NCBI GenBank assembly: GCA_037176705.1
Contig: CM073886.1
Span: forward strand, 124,340,001-124,404,000
Length of the DNA stretch: 64,000 bases
Source of the DNA: Molossus alvarezi
Lineage: Eukaryota; Chordata; Mammalia; Chiroptera; Molossidae
Reading direction: 5' to 3'
The position numbers and the translations under genes were made by a program. Under the pieces are notes generated by a model that saw only the letters and a program-made list of their open reading frames with translations, was not told where the DNA came from and ran no database searches. Positions 1 to 11,258 of the stretch are shown piece after piece (positions within the stretch are counted from its first letter, which is position 1; the number at the start of each line of letters is the position of its first letter).

Positions 1-1330
1 TCTATCAGATTTCCAAAAAAAGAAGAATTAAAATGGTGTTTTTGACACAGCAAATATAACTTTTAAAAGTTACAGCAAGGTCACTCTCTTCATTGGCCAA
101 CAAAAAATTGCCTCAAGGGAACTAAACACATCAATCTAAAAATGTGTAGAAACTTTAACATTGGAAATAAGTTACTTATTTTTATTCTTAACTGATGAAC
201 ACTGTGCTTTCAATGAAAGCCAATTAGTTGTACTGCCGTTATTAAAATTGTGCATTTGATAGTGAAAAAGTAAGAAAATCTTAAAAATCACAGACAAATC
301 AGAAGTCTAAAAAACATCTAATATCCTTACCTCCTGTAAATGTTAAAGTCTCTCCACCATATTTTATTTTATTTCATTTTACGTAACAAAATCAAGAAAC
401 GCTCACTGTGTGGGGGCCACTTGAGGTGACTTGCAAAATGTTTTCCAGTCTTTTCTTTCCTTTTTTAAGGCCATGTTAGAAAAGATAATGCCAATTATTT
501 AAGATTTAAGTGTTTAGTGAAATTGTTCAGCCTTTTAAATTTCAGGCTTGCTATGCTCCAGTAGACAGTACAAATGTCCTATGTAGATGATATTCACAGC
601 CTGGTGTCAGCAAACAGTCTCAGAAAATTAAATTCCAGGGAAGTGTGGATGATATTTGACTAGAAGAAAAAATAACTCGCAACTTGGTGACAGATTTGAA
701 GTGATAGAAGTGATATACCTTCACTTCAAATTCAATATACTTATTATCTTCATCAGTTAGTGGGAAGGGCAGCAGATCATAATAATAAGAGGACAATTAT
801 GCTGATGATGGGCAGTTAATGGTGATGAATCCTAGATTACTTTGTTCCATGCATTAAATGACCACCTATGAGGCAGAAAGTTTATTTGTATTTTGTGGAT
901 GAATAAATGAAAAGAAAAGAAAAAGATTAATAAAGTATGGTCCTTGCCCCCCATGAATTTGTTGGGTAGTGAAAAGTTTCAGGAATTGATGTTACACATT
1001 CATGTGTTTGATCATGACCTAGCTGTGCTCACACCAATATCACACTAACATATTGATAAAATATCACATTGAGTAGAGAGCAGGGACATGAAGACATTAG
1101 AGAAATTAGATTTCAGAATTATTTGAACAAATTGGAGACATGGTAAACACTGCTGAAATAACATTAGAAAAAAACACATTTATCTAAAAATAAACTGCTT
1201 GCAGTAAATTAAAAGATGTTGTTTTATGTAAATATGACTAAAATTTATGATTATGGCAAATCATATAGAAAGCCAAATGATCTTAAGAATTAGGTCAGAT
1301 TTAAAATAAAACTAATGACTGAAGTAATAT
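1..1330. other. AT-rich unique DNA, no gene seen
   Basis: No long reading frame and no repeat that I can name. The sequence is A/T-rich with short homopolymers only. Confidence 0.5.
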
Positions 1331-1560
1331 TAACAACACGAGTAACAGTGACTGACTACTTACTAAATATTTGTGCCAGTCACTGTGCAAGATTATTTAT
1401 ATACATTACTCTTTTAATTTTTAAAACTGCCCTATGAATTGGTTCTGTTATCATCATTTCACCCAGTGAAAACCAGCGTGGTGTGATCTGGTAACTTTAC
1501 AAGCTATTAAGTTGATGAAACAAAGATTTGAGTCTGACTCCATAACTTGTGTTAAACATC
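1331..1560 (-). repeat. MIR SINE, old
   Basis: The reverse complement follows the MIR layout: a segment resembling the MIR core (a Ser/Leu-tRNA-derived body with the 'cttgg..aagt' region), then the conserved 'gtgccagtcactgtgcaag' type end seen here near 1371-1392. Heavily diverged, so the edges are approximate. Confidence 0.55.
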
Positions 1561-2730
1561 TGAATAATCAGCTGAGACATTTTTTTTTTTAGTAGTAAGA
1601 ACTCTCTAGTAAGATGATCATAATATCATTATACTCCATAGACAACAGAAGAGGGAGGACACCATGGGTTTTTGTTTTCTCTGCAAAAGAAGTCATGGTT
1701 GGTCCCAGGACGGTGATTCTTTATGATGGTCCATGTCATCTTAAGGGTAAGTAATGAAATGGAACTGAAGGACATGAGATTTTCTTTAGATAATTAACTA
1801 AAAGGGACATGCTTTAAAAATTAAATGGTGGAGCAAACTTATTCTAGATCTGTCTTGCTCGGGAGATCTCTTTACAAGTGTTACTTTGCCCCATTGGGGT
1901 TCTGCTGTTTTGGGGTTGCCTGACCTCTCCTTGCTGGTGCATGGAGTCTACAGAGAGTAAAATATCCTAAGCTTTGGCATTTGGGAAATAAAAGTGAGAT
2001 GTCTGAGCTGTCTGCTGTGACCTCCCCACCACTCCAAGTTCCCTGGGTGGGTTTAGTGCCTTGGTGCCTGCTTAGGTGACATTTCCTCTCATTACTTGAT
2101 CAAGAGAACTATCATGTAAAGTTAAATCAGTTAAGGGAAACTATTGATAAAATAGATACAATCTGGTTTAGGAACAGAAATTCTGCTTCTACCCTGGAAA
2201 TGATCTCACCAACTCTTCACTGCTGGGGTCCCTTCCTGGATGGACCTTCAGACCCAAAGAATGTTCTCGCTGCCACAGATTCTCCTGGGATCAGCCAAGT
2301 CCCTGGCACAGCTCCCTGGACACAGTCTTCTACAACCCCAAACACACTGGTCTGGCCAGGACACGGGGGAGCCTGAAGGGACTCAGGAAGGTCCCCAAAG
2401 GGACTCTTAATGCTTGAATTAGATTTAAGCCCCCCTAGCACTAACATCCTGTGAATAAATATTTTGTGGGCAACCCAAGGAACACACCCATCACACATCT
2501 CTGGGAAAATGCATTACAAATCCAAACAGACTCAATAAATGGACGTCTAGAACACCATTCATGAAGGTTGGGAACAGGCGAAGTGGGAGAGAAACATTGT
2601 GCCCCTGTCGGCAGAGCCAAGAGTCACTTTGCTACTCCCAACATTGAAATGAACACAGCACCTTGGAGCTTTCTTCCAGTTTTCACACGGAATCTGCTTA
2701 TTCCAACCCAAGCAAGCATTTGGTAAAGTC
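1561..2730. other. Unique DNA, no gene seen
   Basis: Contains a poly-T run at about 1581-1590. Open frames up to 93 codons lack recognisable domains and are treated as chance. Nothing else can be named. Confidence 0.45.
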
Positions 2731-2734
2731 GTTT

Positions 2735-3520
2735 TTTTCCCCGGAACTTTATTGCAGAAAATTTTAAGATACTTAAGTGTACAATGTGATGATTTGATAT
2801 ATGTATATATTGTGACAGGATTCCCTCCAAAGTTAATTAACGCATCTATCACCTCATATTTCCTTCTCTATTTTTATTTTTGGTGAGAACATTGGAGTTC
2901 TATTCTCTTAGCAAATTTCAAGTATACAACAACAGTGTTATCAAATATAATCACCATGCTATATATTAGATCCTCAGAATGTATTTCTCTTTTAAATATT
3001 TTTTTTCCCTTTTTTCATTTTAGAGAGAGAGGAAGTAAGAGGGAGAGATAGAAACATCAATGAGAGAGAGCATCAGTTGGCTGCCATCTGCATGCCCCCC
3101 ACTGGGGATCAGGCCCACAACCTGGGCTTGTGCCCTGACCGGGAATTGAATTGGCCACCTCTTGGTGCATGGGTCAACACTCAACTACTGAGCCACACTG
3201 GCCAGATGGAACTTATTTGTCTTATAACTGAAAGTTTGTACCTTTTTACCAACCTCTCCCAATTTCCCCAACACATATCACCCTCAGCCCCTGGCTACCA
3301 CTGTTGTACTCTCTGTTTCTAAGAGTTCAACTTTATCTTCTTTTATTTTTAGATCCCACATCTAAGTGATACCATGGTGTATTTGTCTTTTTCTGTCTGA
3401 CTTATTTCACTAATCATAATGCCTTTCAGTTTCATACATGTTGTCACAAACGACAGTATTTCCTTCAAGGCAGAATAATATTTCGTTGTCAAGTTTTAAA
3501 AGATGTAGAGGATGTGGTAT
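2735..3520 (-). mobile_element. Old LINE-1 3' fragment, interrupted by a SINE
   Basis: The right part (about 3330-3480) carries the mammalian L1 end in reverse orientation: 'agatcccacatctaagtgat', 'tatttgtctttttctgtctg', 'acttatttcacta' and 'catgttgtcacaaa'. The left part matches the AT-rich L1 3' untranslated region. A SINE sits inside at about 3012-3206. No open ORF2 remains, so this is a dead, diverged copy. Confidence 0.7.
3012..3206 (-). mobile_element. VES-type bat SINE nested in old L1
   Basis: Read on the minus strand, it begins CTGGCCAGTGTGGCTCAGTA (tRNA-derived head), passes an A-box/B-box-like body ('gcaccaagaggtggccaatt'), and ends in a CT-rich stretch and A-rich tail at the left. 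It lies inside the L1 fragment at 2735-3520, so it is younger than that L1. Confidence 0.8.
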
Positions 3521-3990
3521 ATTAAGGGTGGGCTCACACATTTTGTTGGTGTCAAGGCTGACGCCCACCTTCACCCCCCATCTTTCCCCTTCCTGTCATA
3601 AGCACAAATCCCTCCTGCCCCTTGTCACTGCCTGTGCTCTGGTGACCCTCACCATCCACCTTCCTCCTCCACAGCCAAGATTACCAATGACTTTTTAAAT
3701 GGAAGTGTGTCCCTCCATAAAAGAAATTCTCATAGGGACTGCCAAGAAAATGGCATTTTATCTATTTTGCTACATAAATGACCAGACCATATGTAATTTT
3801 TTTAAAGAGTAATTTTTTCCCAAAGAATTCTAGTTTCTAGACTACAGTGTATCAATGGTCATTGTCAAAGTTCATGCTTGTAGCTGGAAAAACATCAATG
3901 CTAAGAAGTGAAATGGTATCTCTTTCATAGAAAGATTGACTGTAAGCCTAATTTATAGCCCTTCTTGAGTGCTTAAAAATCATTACACTT
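3521..3990. other. Unique DNA, no gene seen
   Basis: C-rich stretch around 3560-3680, then AT-rich sequence. No recognisable repeat or coding domain. Confidence 0.4.
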
Positions 3991-4001
3991 AAAACTTTGT
4001 C

Positions 4002-4277
4002 GCCCTGGCCGGTTTGGCTCAGCGGTTAGAGTGTCGGCCTGCAGTCCGGAGAGACCCGGGTTCGGTTCCCACTAAGGGCACATACTTCGGTTGCAGTTTG
4101 TCCCCGGCCCTGGTTGGTCGTGCGGGTGGCAGCCATTCGATGTGTCCCTTCACATCGATGTTTCTCTCTCTCTCCCTTCCTCTCTCTTCCCCCAACTCTA
4201 TCTGTACAAAAAATGGAAAAATATCCTCGGGTGAGGATAAAAAAACAAAACAAAACAAAAACCAAAAACAACAACAA
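4002..4277 (+). mobile_element. VES SINE, full length with target-site duplication
   Basis: Starts GCCCTGGCCGGTTTGGCTCA and includes the tRNA B-box-like 'gggttcggttccc' (about 4059). It ends with a CT-rich stretch, 'tctgtacaaaaaatggaaaa' and an A/C-rich tail. The 11-bp flanks AAAACTTTGTC match exactly at 3991-4001 and 4278-4288, the mark of L1-driven retroposition. RNA polymerase III promoter boxes are expected in the tRNA-like head by family knowledge. Open frames across this element are not genes. Confidence 0.93.
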
Positions 4278-4288
4278 AAAACTTTGTC

Positions 4289-5060
4289 ATTAATTAAACC
4301 CCTTTATTAACATTTTTGGAAAAGTAGGTATTCTTTTAGATATTCTTTGCATATTAGTAAGCAATTATTAATAAGGGCTTGGCTGTTTTTTCCTTTTAAC
4401 CAGGTTTCATAAATTTAATGTCAATCTTCCCCTCCCAGTTACTATTTTCCAAAACTTTAATCATTCTTCTTGCTCCCTTTTTAACCTTTCTGCATCTAAC
4501 ATTATTTGTACTTATTTGATTAATTTGATTAAATACACACAATTATTTGGAATATTTTTTTTACTGCTTGTAAGGTTTAATAAGTATATTTTGAATCTGA
4601 TCATATTGGTTTAGTGGATTCTAATTTGATATATGTACTTTAAGGTGTCGCCCAGGCTAACATTTTGGTTATTTCCTTTACATAACCCAATTCCTGCTTT
4701 TGCTAGAAGCAGATCAGGGTGTTTCCTATTTTTGTTTTTAATTTTACTATTCTCCAAGGCTTTCTTAATTCTGTTTTTCTTGAGTAGACATTTTGCATCT
4801 GAATATTTAAGCCATGACTTTATACACACATATCACTTGACTTGTTAAATGAGTTGTTGTTTTTTTTTAATGAAATTTTTGGTTAAAAAGACAGTTTATA
4901 ATACATAATTTCACAGCATAGTATCTAGAATTTTCTTAGTGAAATATAATTCTAGAAACAATCTCCTTTAATATTTTTCTTTTATTTATCACATTGTGAA
5001 TCTCAAGGATTGATGGTAATAACCAATGAAATGCAATGCTCAAGGAAGAAGGTAGACAGT
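4289..5060. other. AT-rich unique DNA, no gene seen
   Basis: T-rich with several poly-T runs. No domain-bearing reading frame or named repeat. Confidence 0.4.
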
Positions 5061-5061
5061 G

Positions 5062-5215
5062 TCACTTGAAGCCATTTGCTAGTTTTATGCTTCACATGAA
5101 ACATTTTATTCTGTTCTCCCCACTGTCATAACGTAATTCCGATTTAGAGATGAGGAAGTTTTGGTTTCTAGATGTTCAAAAGCTTGGCCAAAGTTGCAGC
5201 AGTAAGTGGTAATGC
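5062..5215 (-). repeat. MIR SINE, diverged
   Basis: The segment 'gatttagagatgaggaagtt' followed by 'agcttggccaaagttgcagc' and 'agtaagtggtaatgct' follows the reverse complement of the MIR core (...gaggaaactgag... cttgcccaaggtcacacagc ... agtaagtggcag). Diverged, approximate edges. Confidence 0.5.
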
Positions 5216-5813
5216 TACTTTCACCTAATGCTCAAGTTAATTTTTTCCCTAATTTTTGCAGACACCAGGAATTCAGAGACTGCACTTTGTTTTATTTTAT
5301 TGCTATTTTCAGACCTACATTTTTTAGAAGAATAATGTGCCAAAATATTGTTGTCAAAAGGAGTTACATACAAAACCAGCTCTACAGAAAGTCTTTCTGT
5401 CCCTTTCACTTACTCACTCTTGTGACAGTGATGACCGCAATAGTAAGTAGTATTCCTCACGCTTGTCTTACAACTCTGACACTGCTCCCATCAAGAAAGG
5501 GGATCTATGCTCTCTCCACTGAATCTTGTTGTCAATGGTAGTGACACTTTGTGATTTCAAATGCTAAATCCCAAAAGGTGACTTTTGGGGGTCTTATTCT
5601 CTTGGGACTTGCACTCAATCCAGTCACCATACTGTTAGGAAGCCCAGGCAGCTCTAAGAAAGGTCCACATGGAAAGAATGCCAAGCTCCAGATCCCAGCC
5701 TTGCATGACTGAACTCCCAGCCAGTCACCAGCACCAGCTTGCCAGCTGGGTGAGTGAATCATCTTGGAAGGGGTCTTGTTATAAAGTGTTGTGTTAAGGA
5801 AAGCACAGTGTCT
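5216..5813. other. Unique DNA, no gene seen
   Basis: A 111-codon open frame at 5206-5541 has no recognisable motif and overlaps the end of the MIR relic, so it is not called as a gene. Confidence 0.4.
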
Positions 5814-6230
5814 GTACTAGTTTCTTACGTACGCCGTAGAGACTACCAAAACTAGATGGTATCAAACAACAGACATCTATTGTCTAGCAGTTCTAAAGGG
5901 CCAAAATCAAAGTGTTGGCAGGGTCATGCATTCTCCAAAATGCATCGGAGAGAATCTTTCCTCACCTCTTCCTGGCTTTGGGGGACTGCCATCAGACCTT
6001 GGCATTCTGTGATTTGTAGCTGCATCAATCCAATGTTTGCCTGTGTTGTCAGGTGGTATTTCTCTTTTCATAATGACATCTGTCATATTTGATGAGGGCC
6101 TGCTCTAATGATCTCCATTTAACTTGACTACATCTACAAAGACCGTATTTCTAAATAAGGTCACATTCATAGATACCAGGGCTTAGGAGCTCAATTCATC
6201 TTTTTGGAGGATAGAATTCAATCCATAACA
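5814..6230 (-). mobile_element. MLT1-type MaLR solo LTR (endogenous, decayed)
   Basis: The reverse complement starts TGTTATGGATTGAATTCTAT and runs through the typical MLT1 order: 'aataaggtcacattcatagata' region, 'catctacaaagaccgtattt', and, near the left end, 'aacaacagacatctattgtc' and 'ttctaaagggccaaaatcaa'. These LTRs are relics of an old ERVL-related group with no coding capacity here. Confidence 0.7.
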
Positions 6231-6234
6231 GAAT

Positions 6235-6410
6235 TCCCAGGAGGCTGACAAACTACACTTTGATACTGGTTCTACCCTGCCATGCTCATTATCTAAGCAA
6301 GTCCATTTACCTCTTAGAACTTCAGTTTTCACTTCTATAAAACCAGAACTTTCTCTGGCCATCTGACAGGGAATGATGCTACTATTTAAAGAGTTGACAT
6401 ATAAACATGA
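6235..6410 (+). repeat. MIR SINE, diverged
   Basis: Core region 'ctaagcaagtccatttacct', then 'cttcagttttcacttctata' and 'aaaccagaac', matches the plus-strand MIR order (ttgggcaagttacttaacctct ... cctcagtttcctcatctgtaaaa). Confidence 0.55.
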
Positions 6411-7055
6411 GATCTCAAAAACCCTCCTACATGTGCATTTCTATTGTAACTCTTTCATAACAGGTGCATTTCTGAATGATAATTTTTTCCTTTTAGCATA
6501 ATGAAGTGCTTAATGGGTAAGAAAATCTCATGGGTAAGAAAAATCTCATGAACACCAGCCACAAAGGGCCCACAGGCAGGATCTGCAACAAGAACATGGA
6601 GAAACAACATAGCTTTATTTCATTTTGATGGAGTCTGAGAAAATGAACTAACTTGGTCAACACAATCTCCTCAGTCCAATGAGGAACAGAAAAACCCAAG
6701 GGACATGTTTTAGGAATTTCTTCTAAGATTTATGGTCTAGTTTTTCACTGTGACAGTCACTTTGTTCCCACAACGTCCTATTCAAAAAATGTCTGGTGAT
6801 TTAAATCAGCTGTTTTCTCTTTGCAGCCCTTGTTTTCCATCCTGCCCTTAATTTCCATCTGCTCTTTCTGTTCACTGGTGATTACCGTTTGTGATAACTT
6901 GGTGAGGCATGCAACATGTTTCCAAACCAGGGGATGACTGGTTGGGTATTTGAGGAAGGACTGGAAAAAGACATGTCAGCCTGGAACCGTGCAGGAAGGA
7001 TGCGTTCTCAATAGCTTAAAGTGATTGATATGAACTGTGAATGGCAACAAAAAAA
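6411..7055. other. Unique DNA, no gene seen
   Basis: Contains a short near-repeat 'aatctcatgggtaagaaaaatctcatg' around 6523-6550. No gene or named repeat. Confidence 0.4.
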
Positions 7056-7059
7056 AAAT

Positions 7060-8130
7060 CTCAGAAAATAAAGTTGAATGACTCATACTTCCTGGTTTTG
7101 AACTTATCACAAAACTATTGTAATCAAGAGGGTATGGTACTGGCATAATGATAGACATATGGATTTATGGAATAGACTTGAGAGTCCAGAAATAACCTCT
7201 TACATTACTGGAAAATTTATGTTCAACAAAGGTGCTAAGCTAACTCAATGGGAGAAATAACAGTCTTTTTAGCAAATGGTATGGGGACAATGGCATATCC
7301 ACATGCAAATGAGTGCTACTGGACCTCCACCTTACACCATCCACAAAAATGAACTAAAAATGTATCATAGACCTAAATGTAAGAGCTAGCTACATCTAGA
7401 AAACTTAGAAGAAAACACAGGTGTAAGCCTTAGTGATCTTGAGTTAGGCAATTTTTATTTTTGATATTACACTAAAAATCACAAGAGATAAAAGAAAAAG
7501 TAGATAAATTGGACCTCCCCCAAATTAAAAATTTTGTTCTGCAAATAATACCATCAGAAAAATGAAAAGACAACCCACAAAGTGGGAGAAGATATTTGCA
7601 AATCATATATCTGACCAGGGACTTGTATCCAGAATGTATAAGGAACTCTGACAGCTCAATAATATAAGGACAAATAGCCCAACTGAAATATAGGCAATGA
7701 ATTTGAATAGACATTTCTCTTAAGAAAATGTACAAGTGGTAAATGAGCATGTGAAAAGATGCTCATCCTCATTAGTAAGTAAATGTCAATCAAAACTGCA
7801 ATGAGATACCACTTCACGTCCACTAGGATGGCTATACTTAAAAAGATGGACAGGCCCTGGCCAGTTTGGCTCAGTGGTTAGAGCGTCTGCTTGCGGTCTG
7901 GAGAGACCCGGGTTCGGTTCCCGCTAAGGGCACGTACTTTGGTTGCAGTTTGTCCCCGGCCCTGGTTGGTTGTGCGGGTGGCAGCCACTCGATGTGTCCC
8001 TTCACGTCGATGTTTCTCTCTCTCTCTCCCTTCCTCTCTCTCCCTCCCACTCTATCTGTACAAAAAATGGAAAAAAAAATATCCTCGGGTGAGGATAAAA
8101 AAAAAAAAAAGAAAAAGATGGACAGGAAAG
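7060..8130 (+). mobile_element. LINE-1 ORF2 3'-part fragment, split by a SINE
   Basis: Plus-strand sequence follows the C-terminal third of L1 ORF2: 'actattgtaatcaagagggt' (7118), 'tggcatatccacatgcaaat', 'aaattttgttctgcaaataa', 'gacaacccacaaagtgggag', 'gatatttgcaaatcatatat' and 'aactgcaatgagataccact' (about 7793). Stops and indels break the frame. It is split at 7854 by a VES SINE and then ends abruptly near 8130 without an L1 3' end, just before the ACCSL-type pseudogene. Confidence 0.85.
7854..8112 (+). mobile_element. VES SINE, full length, inserted in L1
   Basis: Starts GCCCTGGCCAGTTTGGCTCA, contains 'gggttcggttcccgctaagg' (B-box region) and ends with the CT-rich body, 'tctgtacaaaaaatgg' and an A-rich tail. 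A perfect 13-bp target-site duplication, AAAAGATGGACAG, lies at 7841-7853 and 8113-8125. The interrupted L1 sequence continues on both sides. Confidence 0.95.
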
Positions 8131-8283
8131 CTTAGTGAGAGGAGGAGAGGAGTGGAGAGGTCTCTGGGCCCTGACAGCCAAGGATGATTTCATCGGGCAT
8201 GACAATTTTAGACTGGAGAGACAGGAGCGGAAACATGCGAAAGTTCCAGCCAGCCTGTTGAGGTCAATATAAATGCCCAGAGT

Positions 8284-9829
8284 GTGAGTCACCGATCAGA
8301 CTCCCTCCACATGGCCTATGGTCTCGGAAACCAAAGCCTTCACACCCGGCTGAGGGCAAGGAGACTGTACTTGCAGCCAGTCGTAGAGAACCCAGCATGC
8401 CCCTGATGAGCAGGCCCCTGCAGCAGGCCCTGGTGCTGGGACAGCAGACACACCATCAGGCCAAGCTTGAGCAGAAAGCCCCCCTGGGCTGCTTAACGAG
8501 CCAGATGGTCACCCTCCTGCAGTTTGGGATGATGAGTTGCCTGGGGCTTAACTGCCTTTCCATTCCTAGCACCCTGGGGATGATGTCAGAGGTGGGCAGT
8601 AGCCCAGTCATCCAGGCAGCCTGACCAGCTAGTTCACCAACTGTGTGATTTTGAAGCTGCATTTGTCAGCCATGACCTGGCCAACCAGAGGATTGACATC
8701 CGTGCCTTATACCACTCCAACTTCCAGCACTATAAGACCTACTGATGAGACAAAGACCATGAGGACAAGAGCTCCTTGGGCTTCATTAACCTCGGTACCA
8801 GTGAGAATAAGTTCTGCATTGATCTGATGATGGAAAGGTTGAGTCGGGGTGACATAAACTGCACTGAGGAGGTCCTGCTGCAACTTCCCAGTTAGGGAGG
8901 GCAACCATTCCTATGGGAAGAAGTGGCCTGGTCATACTACGGCAAGGACCTGTCCACCTTCATCCACAAAACCTGGTTATTGTGAATGGCTGTTGCTCTG
9001 TGTTCTCTGCTGGCTGTGGTTCTGTGGATCCACGTGAGGCCTTTCTGACCCCAACCTCCTTTTAGAGTAGCTTCGTCTGCATGTTCATCCTGCATGTGAA
9101 AGTTAGGCTGATTCTTGTCTACCTGGGCTGTGTGATCACTGATGTGAACAGCTTGAGGCCAGGCTTGAGGGGGAAAGGTCAGTGATATTGTGCTAATTAA
9201 CCCTCAGAAACCTCTGCGTGACGTCTATTCCAGAGACACACTGAAAGGATACATGGAGTTTGCCAAGAGGTGCAGCCTGCATGTAATTATAGGTGAGATT
9301 TACATGCTGTGTTTGATGCATCCACCATATTTCCCAGTGTTCTGTTGCCTGACACCAACGGAACCCATGGGATCTGGCGCACCAGTAAGGATTTTGGCAT
9401 CTCCGGCTTCCACTCTGGCGCTCTGGATGCCCACAGTAAGGACGCAGTCTCTGCCGTGAGCTCCTTGGGCTACCTCTGCAGCATCTCTGGCATCAGCCAG
9501 CACGTTTTGTTGGCTGCTCCAGGACCGAGAACAGATGGACAAAGGGTATCTGCCCGCACTCACTCCCAGCTGTAGACAGCTCACAGGCACACCATTAACA
9601 CGTGAAAGGCATTGGAGATGCCCTTTCTCAGCCATGGTTCTGGCCTTCATGGATCAGCTTGAAAAAGCTCCTAGACCCTGAACATTTGAGGAAGAGCTGC
9701 TTCTCCTTTACTGCTTCTGAACAGCAGGCTTATGTTGACCCAAGGCAAGACCTATTTGAAGAACATGCTGAGCAGACACAACATGAAGTGAGGGGCCCAG
9801 GTAAGCAAAGCATGGTGGTAATAATGCAC
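8284..9829 (+). pseudogene. ACCSL: Processed pseudogene of an ACC-synthase-like aminotransferase (ACCSL type)
   Basis: The parent family (ACCS/ACCSL in mammals) are fold-type I PLP-dependent proteins related to plant 1-aminocyclopropane-1-carboxylate synthase. The copy is collinear across the family without introns, so it looks reverse-transcribed. It opens VSHRSDSL (GTG at 8284-8286 in place of ATG), then CDFEAAFVSHDL..IDIRALYHSNF (from 8644), LGFINLGTSEN (about 8780), VNGCCSV (about 8980), LINPQKPLRDVYSRDTL (about 9193) and TSKDFGISGF (about 9381). Defects include a TGA at 8404, tandem TGA TGA at 8743-8748 and several frame changes. The PLP-binding Asp expected in VIIDEIY is Gly (GGT, 9292-9294), while the Schiff-base Lys codon remains at 9387-9389. 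The C-terminal part is frameshifted (WISLKKLLDP at about 9651, GKTYLKN at about 9747) and fades near 9829 into an ancient repeat. No poly-A tail is seen. ACCSL is preferred over its paralogue ACCS because the N-terminal LQQA..LLQFG stretch resembles ACCSL. The choice rests on remembered family sequence. Confidence 0.85.
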
Positions 9830-9965
9830 TAGCGGCAAGTGCAAAGGCCCCAAGGCAAGCCAATCCTGATGTATTTGACAAAGAGCAAGAAGATCCGCAT
9901 GGCTGGAACAGAGCAAGTCTGGTAAGGTTGGTAGCAGATAAGGTCGGAGAAGACACAAAATGCCC
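9830..9965. repeat. Ancient L2-like interspersed repeat fragment
   Basis: 'cggcaagtgcaaaggcccca', 'gctggaacagagcaagtct' and 'taaggtcggagaag' follow a widespread old mammalian repeat that I associate with the reverse strand of L2 elements. Related fragments lie at 56.4-57.8 kb. Family name uncertain. Confidence 0.5.
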
Positions 9966-11018
9966 CACCCTAATCTGTTCAAACATGTTCCCTCAAATTT
10001 CAATCAACAAAATTCAGACCCCTTAATTGGGTAACCAAGGCACCCCACTAGACATTTTCTTTGACTTTTGCCACCTTTATCTTTCTTAGCCTTCTTACAC
10101 ATATTCTTCATATCAACCCAGTTTATTCATCAGACCCCCAGACTTTTCATGGCCCTGCTACTAGACTGTCCTCCCCCTTCTCTATGCAATCTCTGCTAAT
10201 TGAAATTGGCAGGGTCTTCAAGGTCTAGTTCAGATCTCTTCAAACCCCTTATTACCTGAAATGGAAATTCTTGCTCATCAGGGCCATATATAAAGCTGCA
10301 TCTTCTTCATGTTAGACTGTGTGTGTGTGTGTGTGTGTGAGATTGTGTTTTCTGTAGTGTATTACAAGCTCCTGCAGATTTGCTCATCACACCTTTGTAT
10401 CCCCCTTGTATGTGGTATAGAGCTTTTCAGAAAATACATATAATTTAAAGATGATCTGATTAAAGAATCATGTTATAGCTTTGAAAGACAAATCATTACA
10501 AAGTTGCATCCTTCAATTTCTGTAGGATAAAATGGGGAAATAATATAAACATACATTGTAATTTACTTCTAGATTATTAATTAGCTGATATTCAATAAAA
10601 CTTATTTGAATGAATGTCACAGAAATTTTAGAAAGAAAGGTTCAGGTTTTCTACAAGTATGGTACATTCTTACATCCTTAAACAAGAAACATTTTTGAGT
10701 CACTTTTAATTTAGAAGACTAGACTGTATAAACTAATCCATCATTTATGAATCTCTCATTTTAAATAATGAGACTATAAAACTGTAGATATCTTAAAATA
10801 ACACGTGTCTTTAAAAAATTCCAATACCCTCAAAAGGCTTTATCAGTATCACTGTCAATAAGAAAACTGCACAGCTTTTTACAAACACACTTAGAAAATT
10901 AAAATCGATTTTACTTCTAGTTTTACAAACTCATCTTTCAAGACCAGCTATAATTTTGATGATTCAACGTAACCCAAGCAACTTCTTACCCACTTCTTCT
11001 CTCTCTTTCTCTCTCTTT
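9966..11018. other. Unique DNA with a short (GT)n
   Basis: Apart from the (GT)n near 10319-10339 and a CT-rich stretch at 10998-11018 that adjoins a SINE, nothing recognisable is seen. Confidence 0.45.
10319..10339 (+). repeat. (GT)n microsatellite
   Basis: About ten uninterrupted GT units. Confidence 0.95.
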
Positions 11019-11258
11019 AAATCCTCACTGGAGGATATTTCTCTATTTATCTTCAGATAGAGTGAGTGGGAGGGAGAGAGAGAGAAAGACAAAGAGAGAG
11101 AGAGAGAAACATCGACGTGAGAGGGACACATTGATTGGTTGCCACCTGCACTGCCTCAACCTGGACAAGGGACCAAACCACAACCTTGGCTGGAATTGAA
11201 CCCACAACTCATTGGTCCATAGGCCAACACTCTAACCACTAAGCCAAAGTGGCCAGGG
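11019..11258 (-). mobile_element. VES-type SINE
   Basis: On the minus strand it starts GCACCCTGGCCACTTTGGCT and ends in a CT-rich body and the 'gaggatttaaag' tail at the left. Imperfect flanks 'cccacttcttctctct' (about 10990) and 'gccacttcatctctttt' (about 11260) look like a diverged target-site duplication. Confidence 0.85.

Noticed and set aside
4002..4075. tRNA gene
   Set aside because: A- and B-box-like sequence is present, but it is the tRNA-derived head of a SINE with a CT-rich body and A-rich tail, and no cloverleaf is supported.
4014..4310. Open frames of 79-98 codons in both directions over the SINE at 4.0 kb; similar frames at 7.9, 36.7 and 41.3 kb
   Set aside because: They lie in VES SINE copies, which are non-coding tRNA-derived elements, and they resemble each other only because the SINE copies do.
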